From Candidatus Levyibacteriota bacterium (GTDB taxonomy: Bacteria; Patescibacteriota; Microgenomatia; Levybacterales; UBA12049), in the NCBI GenBank assembly GCA_013816255.1, contig JACDET010000011.1, forward strand, positions 1 through 41,875: DNA of 41,875 nucleotides. Direction: 5' to 3'. The notes under the pieces were generated by a model. That model saw nothing but the letters and a program-made list of their open reading frames with translations, did no database searches and was not told the DNA's origin. Every line of letters begins with the position of its first letter. The stretch's first letter is position 1. A program made the position numbers and the translations under genes. Of this stretch, positions 1 through 7,676 are shown piece by piece.

Positions 1-106
1 GGATATACGTTATTGTTTCAGCTAATTGCTTTTCAAACTTTTTGATTTCATTATCGTTGAGTGGGAGACTGGCTAACTTTGCTGTGTGTTTTACGTCAAG
101 TTTCAT
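1..106 (-). CDS. gatC: Asp/Glu-tRNA amidotransferase subunit C, partial
   Basis: Only the first 35 codons are in the window; the gene runs off the left edge. The start codon is the ATG at 106-104. The visible N-terminus begins MKLDVKHTAKLASLPLNDNE, which fits the GatC family pattern of a K-H-x-A-x-L-A-x-L-x-L helix followed by an E-I-x-x-F-x-x-Q-L segment. GatC is the small scaffold subunit of the GatCAB amidotransferase, which converts Glu-tRNA(Gln) and Asp-tRNA(Asn) to the amide forms. It lies 50 nt downstream of gatD on the same strand, with a palindromic repeat between them, so co-transcription is possible but not shown. The family assignment is from recognition of the N-terminus only. 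Confidence 0.8.
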   Translation of the reverse strand, partial: MKLDVKHTAKLASLPLNDNEIKKFEKQLAETITYI

Positions 107-120
107 AATTAATGATTGGA

Positions 121-147
121 GATCCTGAAATGAATTCAGGATGACAA
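121..147 (-). repeat. GTCATCCTGA-type palindromic repeat
   Basis: A 27-bp element reading TTGTCATCCTGAATT on the minus strand, then an inverted TTCAGGATC. It lies between gatD and gatC. The same family occurs at 8649-8720, 11671-11739 and 12071-12097, with diverged relatives elsewhere in the window. Confidence 0.75.
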
Positions 148-156
148 TGGTTGTTA

Positions 157-957
157 TTATACCCTAATTCCTAGCCTCTGTGCAATTGCGGACTTGGCTT
201 TTTCTTCAAGAGAATCATCAAGCGTTGCGAGGTGTATCTTCTTTTTATATTTTACTTCTAATGCTTTTTGGATAAGATAGTCCGCAATAATAGGATTTTT
301 TGGGAGAAGGGGACCGTGGAGATAGCAGCCAATGGCATTTTTATATATGACCCCTTCAGTCAAATCAATCCCATTATTCCCAAAGCCTTTGAGTACTTTT
401 GCAAACGCTTTGGCGTTCTTTCCAAGAAAAGTCCGGCCACCGTGATTCTCAAAACCAACAATAATATTGTTCGAGCGAAGTCGAGAACTTCTCGATTCGT
501 CGCCTTGCTCCTCACTCGAAGAATAACCTTGCGCAACCAAGTTACCAATCAGTCTGTCATCTTTTGGTCCCGGATGTTTAGTGTGCATGTCGAAGATGCC
601 AAGTCCTTCGATTCTTCGGCCTTCAGCCGTTTCATAATACTTTCCCATAAGTTGCGGGGCCCCGCAAACGAAGAGCGCTGGAACATCTTCTTCAATTAAA
701 TCCTGAATAATTTTCTTTTTAGAACGCAGATTTTCCATGACAATTTCTTGCTCCCGGTCCTGTGCACCGCCACCAAAAAGCAAGTCAATTGACTGAAGTT
801 CTTTGTCACTGGTTGACTGATCAATCGGTAAAATCTCAACTTTGATCCCACGCCATTCACAACGTTTTTGCAGTACCATTACATTGCCCTTATCCCCATA
901 TGTACTCATAAGTTGGGGGTAGAGCCAGCCTATTTTTAACGAATAATTAATTTTCAT
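157..957 (-). CDS. gatD: Lipid II isoglutaminyl synthase, glutamine amidotransferase subunit GatD
   Basis: A 266-aa class I glutamine amidotransferase of the CobB/CobQ-like type. In known MurT/GatD pairs GatD releases ammonia from glutamine so that MurT can amidate D-Glu of lipid II in the cytoplasm. The probable nucleophile is Cys98 in LFVCGAPQLMG, and the catalytic His is His214 in GCYLHGPLLP; FENHGGR (about 169-175) is also typical. MurT is encoded three genes upstream in the same operon, which supports the pairing. The start overlaps the end of the HD gene by 11 nt. Oddity: residues about 146-162 (SSSEEQGDESRSSRLRS) form a Ser/Glu/Arg-rich insertion before the FENHGG segment, encoded by a strongly palindromic 51-bp stretch (see 470-520). 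Confidence 0.88.
   Translation of the reverse strand: MKINYSLKIGWLYPQLMSTYGDKGNVMVLQKRCEWRGIKVEILPIDQSTSDKELQSIDLLFGGGAQDREQEIVMENLRSKKKIIQDLIEEDVPALFVCGAPQLMGKYYETAEGRRIEGLGIFDMHTKHPGPKDDRLIGNLVAQGYSSSEEQGDESRSSRLRSNNIIVGFENHGGRTFLGKNAKAFAKVLKGFGNNGIDLTEGVIYKNAIGCYLHGPLLPKNPIIADYLIQKALEVKYKKKIHLATLDDSLEEKAKSAIAQRLGIRV
470..520. repeat. Palindromic 51-bp insertion inside gatD
   Basis: Within the gatD reading frame the DNA has terminal inverted hexamers TTCGAG (470-475) and CTCGAA (515-520), and a central palindrome TCGAGAACTTCTCGA (481-495) with 7-bp arms. Its length of 51 bp is 17 codons, so the frame is kept. It encodes a low-complexity Ser/Glu/Arg segment. It looks like a mobile palindromic element that entered a coding region, but this is inferred from structure only. 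Confidence 0.5.
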
Positions 958-1597
958 CGTTACTCCGTTTCTTATAGTCCTCCTGGATATGTTTGGGAAG
1001 TTTATGAATCAAGTTCGCTTCAGTGATTTTCTTTCGGGACATTTCTTCAAGTTCGTCTCGCAAATCTTTGATAAATGGTTCAAATTGATGAAACTGCATT
1101 TTATAACCACCATGAAAGTCAAAGTCGTTTTGATCCCATTTTTCAGGTCCGAAAATATTGTGCTGGAGAGGTGCTTCAAATTTATCAATTGCTTGAGCAA
1201 CTTTTGATTCATCAGTTTCCCTTGCCTCATATTCTTCTATGAGTGCTAAAAATTCATTTCTAGTGTTCTCAGGAAGTGGTGTAAATAATTCATCAATCGC
1301 AGCTTTTTCTCTCTCTTGTTTTCCTACTCTAGCTTTCGTATCAAATGCTGGGATGTCACCTGTAATTGCTTCAGCCAAATCATGAAGTATGAGCATTTTC
1401 AGAACTTTCAGTTGATCAACTTTAAGACTAATATGCTCGAATAATGTCATTGCAATCAGGCAAAGCATCCACGAATGTTCAGCAGAACTTTCCGTTCGGT
1501 CAGTATTGCTTGTATACGAATGCCTAATAATTGTTTTGAGCTTTTCGGCACCAATATAAAAGGCAAATAAGTTGGCTATAAGTTCTTTATTTTTCAT
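947..1597 (-). CDS. HD-domain phosphohydrolase, YfbR/HDDC2-like
   Basis: A 216-aa HD-superfamily protein. Metal-binding residues are visible in the expected order: His41 in SSAEHSWML, the His72-Asp73 pair in LILHDLAEAITGDIP, and Asp138 in VAQAIDKFEAPLQH. This layout matches the YfbR/HDDC2 group of 5'-deoxynucleotidases, which remove phosphate from deoxynucleoside monophosphates. The exact substrate cannot be read from sequence. It overlaps its neighbours by 11 nt on each side, between the Ham1-like pyrophosphatase gene and gatD, suggesting translational coupling. Two successive nucleotide-pool enzymes in one operon hint at a nucleotide sanitation or salvage role. A second, longer HD protein of related type lies at 16790-17662. 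Confidence 0.82.
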   Translation of the reverse strand: MKNKELIANLFAFYIGAEKLKTIIRHSYTSNTDRTESSAEHSWMLCLIAMTLFEHISLKVDQLKVLKMLILHDLAEAITGDIPAFDTKARVGKQEREKAAIDELFTPLPENTRNEFLALIEEYEARETDESKVAQAIDKFEAPLQHNIFGPEKWDQNDFDFHGGYKMQFHQFEPFIKDLRDELEEMSRKKITEANLIHKLPKHIQEDYKKRSNDEN

Positions 1598-2138
1598 TAT
1601 CTTGTAAAAATTTTTCGAGCTTCATTAACGCTTTTTTCCTCATAGATGTTTTGCCTTGATCTTCGAGATTCATTTGCCCCCATGTTATATGATAACCTTC
1701 TGGGATAAAGATCGGTGTCCATCCAAAATCGTTTGTTCCCATTGGCTGCTCGGCTATTGTTCCTTTTGCTTCGCCATAAAAAAGATGTAATTCTTTACCA
1801 TCGTATAAGCCGTAGGTTACTGACGCTGTAGCACTTTTGTCCTTGTATGTATGAAGTAAACGACATAAGCCCTCATTTCCAATCTCTTCAAGAAACCATT
1901 TGACCAATGGACCTGGCAATTTGCCCAATGCATGAAAGGTGAGTGATACATCTTCGATTAGAACAGGCTTCTTAATGATTCTAAACGCTTCTTTGGCTTT
2001 ATGTTCAACAATTGTATTTACATCTAGAGACTGAATTTCAGATAAATCTAATTCAACGTGCGTGACTGGAACGTTACAATACTTGTAAAAAGATTGCAGT
2101 TTATGTTTATTACCAGTTATAAATGTTAGCTCTGTCAT
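1587..2138 (-). CDS. Ham1/RdgB-like non-canonical purine NTP pyrophosphatase
   Basis: A 183-aa protein of the Ham1/ITPase fold, close to the usual family length. It starts with the N-terminal substrate loop FITGNKHKLQ (T-G-N-x-x-K), has LIEDVSLTFHALGKLPGPLVKWF containing the conserved acidic and L-P-G-P segments, and FGWTPIFIPEGY in place of the usual F-G-Y-D-P-x-F. Family members hydrolyse ITP, dITP and XTP to monophosphates and pyrophosphate to keep damaged purines out of nucleic acids. The Y-D to W-T change in the last motif marks it as a divergent, more archaeal/eukaryotic-like version, so specificity could differ. It overlaps murT by 4 nt (ATGA) and the HD gene by 11 nt. Confidence 0.8.
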   Translation of the reverse strand: MTELTFITGNKHKLQSFYKYCNVPVTHVELDLSEIQSLDVNTIVEHKAKEAFRIIKKPVLIEDVSLTFHALGKLPGPLVKWFLEEIGNEGLCRLLHTYKDKSATASVTYGLYDGKELHLFYGEAKGTIAEQPMGTNDFGWTPIFIPEGYHITWGQMNLEDQGKTSMRKKALMKLEKFLQDNEK

Positions 2139-3436
2139 AATATTTTCTTTCCTGTAAGAATTTTTCTTGCGTCAAGCATAGCAGAGTAGGTTGGGAGGAT
2201 AAAGAACGTCGCGTCTTTTTCTGTAAGCGTTATGCCGGTATTTATAGCTTCATCTAAATTCTCAAATGTCTTTATGTTCTTATAATTTTCGTATTTTATC
2301 CGTAAAGCCATATCATAGACTCTGTCACCGGCTACCAAGATATGTTTGAACTTTTCAATTCCCGAAAGATCGGTATCCCAAATCCATGAAACGTCCTTTC
2401 CGTCTGGGATCCTATCATTGAGAACGATAAGCAGGGTTGATGCATGTAACTCTTTAATCGTCGCAAATGATTGATTAAAACTCGTCGGGTTTTTTGATAA
2501 AAAGAGTTGTACGTTTTTATTTCGATATCTAATTACTTCTTGTCTACCAAAAACTGGTGTGAACCCTTTAAAGGCACCTGCAATAGCTTTTTCTTTCATA
2601 CCTATTTCCCGAAGAACCAAGATTGCCGCATGCGTATTATATTTATTGTACATGCCTGAAAGTGGATACTCAAAGAAGCTATCTTGATCAATCTTCGGAC
2701 GCTTCAGTCCACATGATGTACATTCCCATTTCCCGAGGTGTGAGAAGAATATCGTATCGAAAACTAATTGTGTACCGCAATTTGGACAAGAGGTTGCATC
2801 AGCTGCTTGCTGAACTATGTTTGAATGTTTGTTATCTAATCCAAAATAAAGATTATTCTGAACCGCATCACCCGCATCCCGACCTTCTCCCAAACCTAAA
2901 TATGCAATTTGCGGATCATCAGCATTGAGTATGAGCGTTGTTGAGCTCGGTAATAGTGAAAGTGCTTCTTTCCATTTTTTGACAATCGTATTGATTTCGC
3001 CATATCGATCTAACTGATCACGGAACAAGTTTAATAGTATTAGGTAGTCAGGTGTGACTTGCTTGAGAACTTGTGGTAAAGCATTCTCATCAACTTCAAA
3101 TATAGCGAACTCCTGTGTCAGTTTGCCTGAATGATTGGTATTGAGTATCAATGTTGAGGCAACACCATTGAGGAGGTTTGCTCCTGAATCGTTTTGTAAT
3201 ACTTTGTAGCCATTCTTTGTGAGTGCTGTCGCGATCAGTGATGACGTAGTCGTTTTACCATTGGTTCCGGCAACAATAATAACTTTCATCTTGGAATCTT
3301 TGAGGAATTCTTTGATAAAATTCTTGTTGCCTTTGAGTGCAATATGTCCAGGCCATGTTGAGCCATTACCTCGGTTTAGCTTTTTACTTATTTGTGAAAT
3401 TGTTTTACCTACTTGAATAAGGATTGGATTTACCAT
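2135..3436 (-). CDS. murT: Lipid II isoglutaminyl synthase, Mur ligase subunit MurT
   Basis: A 433-aa Mur-ligase family protein. The ATP-binding loop is VAGTNGKTTTSSL (about 56-68). A central four-cysteine zinc ribbon (CPNCG then CTSCG about 20 residues later) is the hallmark that separates MurT from ordinary Mur ligases. The C-terminal part is a DUF1727-like domain. MurT activates the alpha-carboxyl of D-Glu in lipid II, and GatD supplies ammonia, giving D-isoglutamine in peptidoglycan. This is the first gene of a four-gene overlapping operon (murT, Ham1-like, HD, gatD), preceded by a TATAAT box 8 nt before its ATG. The unusual point is that its partner gatD is separated by two nucleotide-metabolism genes. 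Confidence 0.9.
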   Translation of the reverse strand: MVNPILIQVGKTISQISKKLNRGNGSTWPGHIALKGNKNFIKEFLKDSKMKVIIVAGTNGKTTTSSLIATALTKNGYKVLQNDSGANLLNGVASTLILNTNHSGKLTQEFAIFEVDENALPQVLKQVTPDYLILLNLFRDQLDRYGEINTIVKKWKEALSLLPSSTTLILNADDPQIAYLGLGEGRDAGDAVQNNLYFGLDNKHSNIVQQAADATSCPNCGTQLVFDTIFFSHLGKWECTSCGLKRPKIDQDSFFEYPLSGMYNKYNTHAAILVLREIGMKEKAIAGAFKGFTPVFGRQEVIRYRNKNVQLFLSKNPTSFNQSFATIKELHASTLLIVLNDRIPDGKDVSWIWDTDLSGIEKFKHILVAGDRVYDMALRIKYENYKNIKTFENLDEAINTGITLTEKDATFFILPTYSAMLDARKILTGKKIL

Positions 3437-3444
3437 TACAGATT

Positions 3445-3450
3445 ATTATA
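3445..3450 (-). promoter_or_regulatory. Candidate -10 box of the murT operon
   Basis: TATAAT on the minus strand lies 8 nt before the murT ATG, so transcription would begin at or next to the start codon. No convincing -35 hexamer is seen at 17 bp, where a palindromic repeat (3456-3481) lies instead. Confidence 0.45.
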
Positions 3451-3455
3451 TAGTA

Positions 3456-3481
3456 TTGTCATTCCTGCGTAGGCAGGAATC
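3456..3481 (+). repeat. GTCATTCCTG-type hairpin repeat
   Basis: TTGTCATTCCTGC, then a GTAG loop, then GCAGGAATC. The stem is 8 bp (3461-3468 with 3473-3480). It sits between htpX and murT and is a relative of the GTCATCC palindromes found elsewhere in the window. Confidence 0.65.
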
Positions 3482-3494
3482 TATTTTTCATGAA

Positions 3495-4391
3495 TTACAT
3501 TGATCGAAGTATTTTTATCCGCTCTTGCGCAGATGGGTGCGTACTGAACAGACCAGAAAGCCAGCCTGCAAATCCTTTGCCTTTGAATGGATTCACGATA
3601 AAAAGGTGAGCTGTGGCATTGGTGGCTGTTTTTAATGGTCTTGGATCAGATGAAATCTTTTCCAAAGCACTAGCCAAACCTTCAGGATATCTCGTCAATA
3701 GCGCACCAGATGCGTCAGCAAGAAATTCTCTTTTTCGGGAAATAGCAAGCTGAATAAGGCTTGCGACAATTGGGGCAAGGATAGCAAGTGCGATCGCTAC
3801 CACAAAAAATATAAGTTGGGCGCGGGCATCTCTATCACGGTTCCCGAGACCGTTCCAAAAAACATGCCGTAGAAATATATCTGTGATCAATGCAATAAAG
3901 CCTACAAGGACAGCTGTAATTGCAAGCAGTCTTGTATCGTAGTTTCTGACGTGGGAAAGTTCATGTGCCAAAACTCCTTCAAGTTCTGATTTGTTGAGAC
4001 GTTCTAAGATGCCAGTGGTTACGGCTACTGCTGCATGTTTTGGATCTCGTCCAGTTGCAAATGCGTTGGGGGATGGGTCTTCCATGATATACACTTTAGG
4101 CATTGGGACACCTCCTGCAATTGATAAATTCTCTACAATATGAAAAAGTTGGGGATGGTCTTTCACTTCAATTTGTTTTGCTCCTGACGCAGCCAAAACC
4201 ATTTTGTCAGAGTAGTAATAACTAAAGAAGCTATACACGATTGAAAAAATAAAAATGACCACACCAAGTCCCGGCCCGTATCCAGTGGCACGTCCTATGA
4301 CATACGCCACGGTTCCTGCAAAAATAATGAAGAGAAAGAGGATTAGGTAACTCTTCCAGATGTTGGCTGAAATGGCTGAATAAATATTCAT
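3495..4391 (-). CDS. htpX: Membrane zinc metalloprotease HtpX
   Basis: A 298-aa M48 peptidase. Two membrane spans occupy about residues 14-34 and 43-61, followed by the cytosolic active site LAHELSHVRNYD (His143, Glu144, His147). A third zinc ligand is likely the Glu in REFLADASGA. A second hydrophobic pair lies at about 158-215. HtpX degrades misfolded membrane proteins. Length matches the family. The gene follows lemA on the same strand, and htpX-lemA pairs are a recurrent bacterial arrangement, so a shared membrane quality-control role is likely. No Shine-Dalgarno is seen before its ATG; a 147-nt gap rich in inverted repeats separates it from lemA. Confidence 0.93.
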   Translation of the reverse strand: MNIYSAISANIWKSYLILFLFIIFAGTVAYVIGRATGYGPGLGVVIFIFSIVYSFFSYYYSDKMVLAASGAKQIEVKDHPQLFHIVENLSIAGGVPMPKVYIMEDPSPNAFATGRDPKHAAVAVTTGILERLNKSELEGVLAHELSHVRNYDTRLLAITAVLVGFIALITDIFLRHVFWNGLGNRDRDARAQLIFFVVAIALAILAPIVASLIQLAISRKREFLADASGALLTRYPEGLASALEKISSDPRPLKTATNATAHLFIVNPFKGKGFAGWLSGLFSTHPSAQERIKILRSM

Positions 4392-4425
4392 AAATTAAAT
4401 TTGAAGCACGAAATTTGAAATATGT

Positions 4426-4505
4426 TCAGAATACTCAGAGAACTCTGAAGATCGGAAAATCAGACTTTCTGAGATTCAGACTTTCAGATACGCTGAGTAT
4501 TCTGA
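4426..4505. repeat. Nested inverted and direct repeats between lemA and htpX
   Basis: A 13-bp perfect inverted repeat, TCAGAATACTCAG (4426-4438) and its complement at 4493-4505, encloses a smaller hairpin TCAGAGAACTCTGA (4435-4448). Near-identical CAGACTTTC repeats also lie between the arms. There is no T-run, so it is not a classical terminator, though it could act as an RNA structure between the two genes. Confidence 0.6.
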
Positions 4506-4538
4506 GTTTCCCGAAATATTTCGATATTCGGATTTGCA

Positions 4539-5090
4539 TTAAAATTCAACCTTGACCGGTTTTTTATCTGCTTCATCAGCGGCGAAAAATTCTGCTTCTT
4601 TGAAGTGGAACATGTTCGCGATAATTGAATTCGGGAAAAGCTGTATCTTTGTATTGTAATCAAGAACATTACTGTTCATAAATTGTCTTGAGTACGCTAC
4701 TTTATTTTCAGTATCAGAAAGTTCTTCCTGAAGACTTTGAAAATTTTGGCTTGCTTTCAAATCGGGATATGCTTCAGATACTGCAAAAAGTGATTTCAAC
4801 GTATCAGAGAGCATATTGTTTGCTGCAGCCTTTTCTTGTACTGAGCCAGCTTGCATCAGGTCGGCGCGTGCTCTCGTAACGTTTTCGAGAACTCCTTTTT
4901 CGTGTTTGGCGTACCCTTTTACTGTCTCAACCAAATTTGGAATAAGATCAGTTCGTCGTTTTAATTGCACATCGATCTGTGATAATGCTTCAGCAATTCG
5001 CATTCTTGCGGCAACAAGCGTATTGTACACAAACCATGCGTAGACAAGAAAAGCTACAATGACACCGATAATTATAATTGTTGCATTCAT
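4539..5090 (-). CDS. lemA: LemA family protein
   Basis: A 183-aa protein with a single N-terminal membrane anchor (about residues 3-22, [19 protein letters not shown]), then a helical-bundle domain beginning [20 protein letters not shown] and [13 protein letters not shown], which are the most conserved LemA segments. Its molecular role is not firmly known; it commonly neighbours htpX, as here. It has one of the strongest ribosome-binding sites in the window (5097-5107), unlike the many leaderless-looking genes, so its translation probably starts by the ordinary 16S rRNA pairing route. Confidence 0.92.
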   Translation of the reverse strand: MNATIIIIGVIVAFLVYAWFVYNTLVAARMRIAEALSQIDVQLKRRTDLIPNLVETVKGYAKHEKGVLENVTRARADLMQAGSVQEKAAANNMLSDTLKSLFAVSEAYPDLKASQNFQSLQEELSDTENKVAYSRQFMNSNVLDYNTKIQLFPNSIIANMFHFKEAEFFAADEADKKPVKVEF

Positions 5091-5096
5091 ATGTTA

Positions 5097-5107
5097 ATCA
5101 CCTCCCT
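5097..5107 (-). promoter_or_regulatory. Strong Shine-Dalgarno sequence of lemA
   Basis: AGGGAGGTGAT on the minus strand, ending 6 nt before the lemA ATG. It nearly fully complements the usual 16S rRNA 3' end and fixes the start at 5090. Confidence 0.75.
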
Positions 5108-5110
5108 TCG

Positions 5111-5136
5111 CCCCGCGTAGCTTTAGCATAGTGGGG
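5111..5136. repeat. Short hairpin between polX and lemA
   Basis: CCCCGC (5111-5116) pairs with GTGGGG (5131-5136), including one G-T pair, around a 14-nt loop. On the minus strand it follows polX and ends just before the lemA Shine-Dalgarno sequence. It lacks a T-run, so terminator activity is uncertain. Confidence 0.4.
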
Positions 5137-5149
5137 TTTAATTCCTTAA

Positions 5150-6919
5150 TCATTTTTCAAACCAATCTTTAAGTTCATTATAAGGTAATGCGTTGAGAAT
5201 GTCATTAGGCGTCGCCCAGCCACGTCTAGCGACACTGACACCATATTCCATAAGATCCATTTGATTTATGGCATGACTATCTGTGTCAATAAAAAGTTTG
5301 ATACCTTTTTTAATTGCTTCCCGCACAATGATGTCAGGCAAATCTAATCTTTGTGGTGCAGCATTAATCTCAAGCGCTTTATTATGTTTCAAGCAATAAT
5401 CAAAAATCTGATCCCAATGTAATTCATATGCTGGACGTTGGTTCAATAGTCTTCCAGTCGGATGCGCAAGTATCTTCGCCTTGGGATGAGAAAGACCTTT
5501 GAGCACGCGCTGCGTCATTGCATCACTATCCATATCAAAAGCACTGTGCACAGAGACGATTGATCCATCAAGTAACTGTAATGCATCGTCCTCAATAGCC
5601 AATGAACCGTTCGGAAGAATATCAGTTTCGAGTAAAGAAAATACCCGTATAGTATTTTTATACTTTACGTTTAATTTATCGATAAAATCTTTACGTTTGG
5701 AGAGAATATCAAAAACCTGTTTCTGCGTGTGTTTTGAGATACTTGGATTGTGTTCTGAAAATCCGAGGTATGTATACCCAAGCTCCAAAGCCCGTGCAAT
5801 CATCTCATCCATGGAATTCAGCCCCATGTCATGACTTGGTTCAATTGGATAGCTTGAGTGTAAATGAAAATCTCCTTTCATGTCTTTTATTTCAAGAAGC
5901 GTTGGTAAGGTATTTTTCAGAGCTAATTCTATCTCTCCAGTATTTTCGCGCATTTCTGGTGGCACCCACTGTAATCCGAGTACCGCATAAAATGATTCTT
6001 CAGTTTCATAGAGTGTATAAGGATCATCAGTGTCTCTCTTACGGATACCGTAATCTGACAGCGAGAGGCCTTTTGAGAGTGCATATTCACGTAAATGAAC
6101 ATTATGAGCTTTACTTCCGGTAAAGTGTTGCAGAAGAGCTCCAAAACCTTTTGGGGACTCAACCATAAGATCAATTTGTTTACCCGAAGAAACGATAATA
6201 GATGATGTACGTTCTCCGCGTTCAATGATGCGTTCTTTGTGCGGATATGCCGTAAAGTGATCGAGTACTGCTTTTGGATCATTTGTCGCTACGGCGATAT
6301 CGATATCTCCGACAGTTTCACGTCTTCTTCTCAAACTCCCAAGTGTTGATGCTCGTATAACGGCCGGGGATTCTTCAAGGTACGCAATCATTTTACGTGC
6401 AAGTTCCATTGCATAGGGAAGTACCATGCGAGCGGTTTTTGTTTTGCCTCGACCATATTCTTCAATCGCACGGAGAATATCTGCTTGGGATTTCTCGCCA
6501 AATCCAGGCAATGTTGCAATCTTTCCTTCTTTTGCAATTTTCACTACATCCGCAATCACCGTTGCTGGGTCCTGCAGATCAAACTCACTTACTAACCGGA
6601 AAGCCTTTTTGGGACCAAAGCTTGGCACATCCAAAAGAGGAAAGACACTTGCTGGAACACTACTCAGTACTTCTTCAAAATGTGCAACTTTGCCAGTACT
6701 TAATAGTTCTTCAAGACGTCCTTGGATCGTAGGACCGACTCCAGGAATGCCTGAAAGCTTGCCATCCTTATAAAGTTCCCGCAGTTCAGTCGGGGAATGC
6801 TCTATTGATTCTGCAGCTTTATCATACGCGATAATCTGAAAGCGGTATTTTTTCTCATCCTGAATACTATATGCTGAGGCTACATTTTTGAGGATTTTGC
6901 TAATCTCAAGGTTTGTCAT
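5150..6919 (-). CDS. polX: Family X DNA polymerase with PHP domain (PolX)
   Basis: A 589-aa protein with the full bacterial PolX layout. N-terminal helix-hairpin-helix modules include SGIPGVGPTIQGRLEEL (about 56-72) and a second near TLPGFGEKS (136-144). The nucleotidyltransferase palm has TLGSLRRRRETVGDIDIAVA with Asp205 and Asp207 as metal ligands, and a third likely at Asp250 (GKQIDLMVE). The C-terminal PHP phosphoesterase begins MKGDFHLHSS (His352, His354). Such enzymes fill gaps in base-excision repair and carry Mn-dependent 3'-5' exonuclease or phosphatase activity in the PHP part. The PHP motif is diverged after H-L-H (SSYPIEPSHD), so full nuclease activity is not assured. No Shine-Dalgarno was found; the ATG at 6919 is the natural start. 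Confidence 0.92.
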   Translation of the reverse strand: MTNLEISKILKNVASAYSIQDEKKYRFQIIAYDKAAESIEHSPTELRELYKDGKLSGIPGVGPTIQGRLEELLSTGKVAHFEEVLSSVPASVFPLLDVPSFGPKKAFRLVSEFDLQDPATVIADVVKIAKEGKIATLPGFGEKSQADILRAIEEYGRGKTKTARMVLPYAMELARKMIAYLEESPAVIRASTLGSLRRRRETVGDIDIAVATNDPKAVLDHFTAYPHKERIIERGERTSSIIVSSGKQIDLMVESPKGFGALLQHFTGSKAHNVHLREYALSKGLSLSDYGIRKRDTDDPYTLYETEESFYAVLGLQWVPPEMRENTGEIELALKNTLPTLLEIKDMKGDFHLHSSYPIEPSHDMGLNSMDEMIARALELGYTYLGFSEHNPSISKHTQKQVFDILSKRKDFIDKLNVKYKNTIRVFSLLETDILPNGSLAIEDDALQLLDGSIVSVHSAFDMDSDAMTQRVLKGLSHPKAKILAHPTGRLLNQRPAYELHWDQIFDYCLKHNKALEINAAPQRLDLPDIIVREAIKKGIKLFIDTDSHAINQMDLMEYGVSVARRGWATPNDILNALPYNELKDWFEK

Positions 6920-6975
6920 ATGTTTGTACGCGCACTGGTTATGCGGTAACTTATTAAACTGAGTTTAGCAGAGGA

Positions 6976-7004
6976 TTGACGAGGGTGCAAGATTACGGTA
7001 AAAT
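6976..7004 (+). promoter_or_regulatory. Promoter for tRNA-Asp
   Basis: TTGACG and TAAAAT separated by exactly 17 bp, about 80 bp before the tRNA. Between promoter and tRNA are small hairpins, AAGAAC/GTTCTT and TTTGGC/GCCAAA, the latter touching the tRNA 5' end. Confidence 0.6.
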
Positions 7005-7086
7005 ACAATCAACTTAGAATAGAAAATCAAGAACAAAAATAGTTCTTAGTTCAACGTTCTTCGTTCTCAGTTTGGCATAGCCAAAT

Positions 7087-7163
7087 GGGGTGATAGCTCA
7101 GTTGGTTAGAGCGCTTCCCTGTCACGGAAGAGGTCGCGGGTTCGAGTCCCGTTCATCCCGCCA
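7087..7163 (+). tRNA. tRNA-Asp (GTC), CCA encoded
   Basis: A full cloverleaf can be drawn: acceptor GGGGTGA with TCATCCC (one G-T pair), D-arm, anticodon stem CTTCC/GGAAG with loop CTGTCAC (anticodon GTC at 7121-7123), T-arm GCGGG/CCCGT around TTCGAGT, discriminator G at 7160 and an encoded CCA (7161-7163). The 3' end merges into a downstream tandem hairpin repeat (7161-7377). Confidence 0.95.
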
Positions 7164-7377
7164 CATTCATCTCGCGTGGCTCGTGAATGTGGCAGGCCAC
7201 GTTATTTTCACTCATCTTCATTTACTCTTCTCAAGTTACTATACAGATTGCAAGAATGAACTGTGGCCCGCCACGTTCAGCTCGCGTTGCTCATAAACGT
7301 GGCAGGCTACGTAATTTACCTCAAATATTATTATTCCCAAAGTTGCTAAATTAGTTGCGAGAATGAACTGTGGCCCG
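7161..7377. repeat. Tandem ~108-bp repeat with conserved hairpin
   Basis: Two imperfect direct copies, 7161-7270 and 7271-7377. Each begins with a hairpin and ends with the identical 17-mer GAATGAACTGTGGCCCG. In copy 1 CCACATTCA pairs with TGAATGTGG; in copy 2 CCACGTT pairs with AACGTGG, a compensatory A-T to G-C change. Around copy 2 the stem grows to 15 bp (7263-7277 with 7296-7310) with one mismatch and one G-T pair. Loops share CTCGCGT and GCTC. The middle part of each unit is AT-rich and diverged. No open reading frame fits. Confidence 0.75.
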
Positions 7378-7390
7378 CTACAATAGAAGT

Positions 7391-7642
7391 ATGTATTATA
7401 TGTATATACTTAGGAGTTTGAAAAATAAGAAATTATACATAGGCCAATCGCCTGATATAAAAGCAAGAATAGCCTCTCATAATAATGGTGAAAACAAAGC
7501 TACAAAGCCAAACATCCCTTACGAGTTAATATTTTATTCAGGATTTAAAAGTGAAAAAGATGCAATAACTTGTGAGAAATACTTTAAAACTACTGCAGGA
7601 TGGAAAAGATTGCATAGAATGCTAGAAGACACGCTCAAGTAG
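7391..7642 (+). CDS. Small GIY-YIG domain protein
   Basis: An 83-aa single-domain GIY-YIG nuclease-like protein from the ATG at 7391. MYYMYILRSLKNKKLYIGQS carries the two GIY-YIG half-motifs (MYIL and YIG), followed by the conserved Arg/His region DIKARIASHNNG and a C-terminal EKYFKTTAGWKR. It resembles the small YhbQ/UPF0213-type proteins, whose substrate is not well defined. A GTG at 7370 would extend the frame into the upstream repeat, so the ATG is preferred. A paralogue lies at 11801-12094. Confidence 0.85.
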   Translation: MYYMYILRSLKNKKLYIGQSPDIKARIASHNNGENKATKPNIPYELIFYSGFKSEKDAITCEKYFKTTAGWKRLHRMLEDTLK

Positions 7643-7676
7643 CACTAGCAACTACTTACTACGAGACAATTTAATA

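Noticed and set aside
7090-7296. 68-codon open frame starting inside tRNA-Asp
   Set aside because: It is the familiar spurious frame read through a tRNA (MIAQLVRALPCHGRGRGFES) and continues into the hairpin repeat.
7370-7390. GTG start for the first GIY-YIG gene
   Set aside because: The extra seven residues lie in the upstream repeat, and the ATG at 7391 gives the standard family N-terminus.
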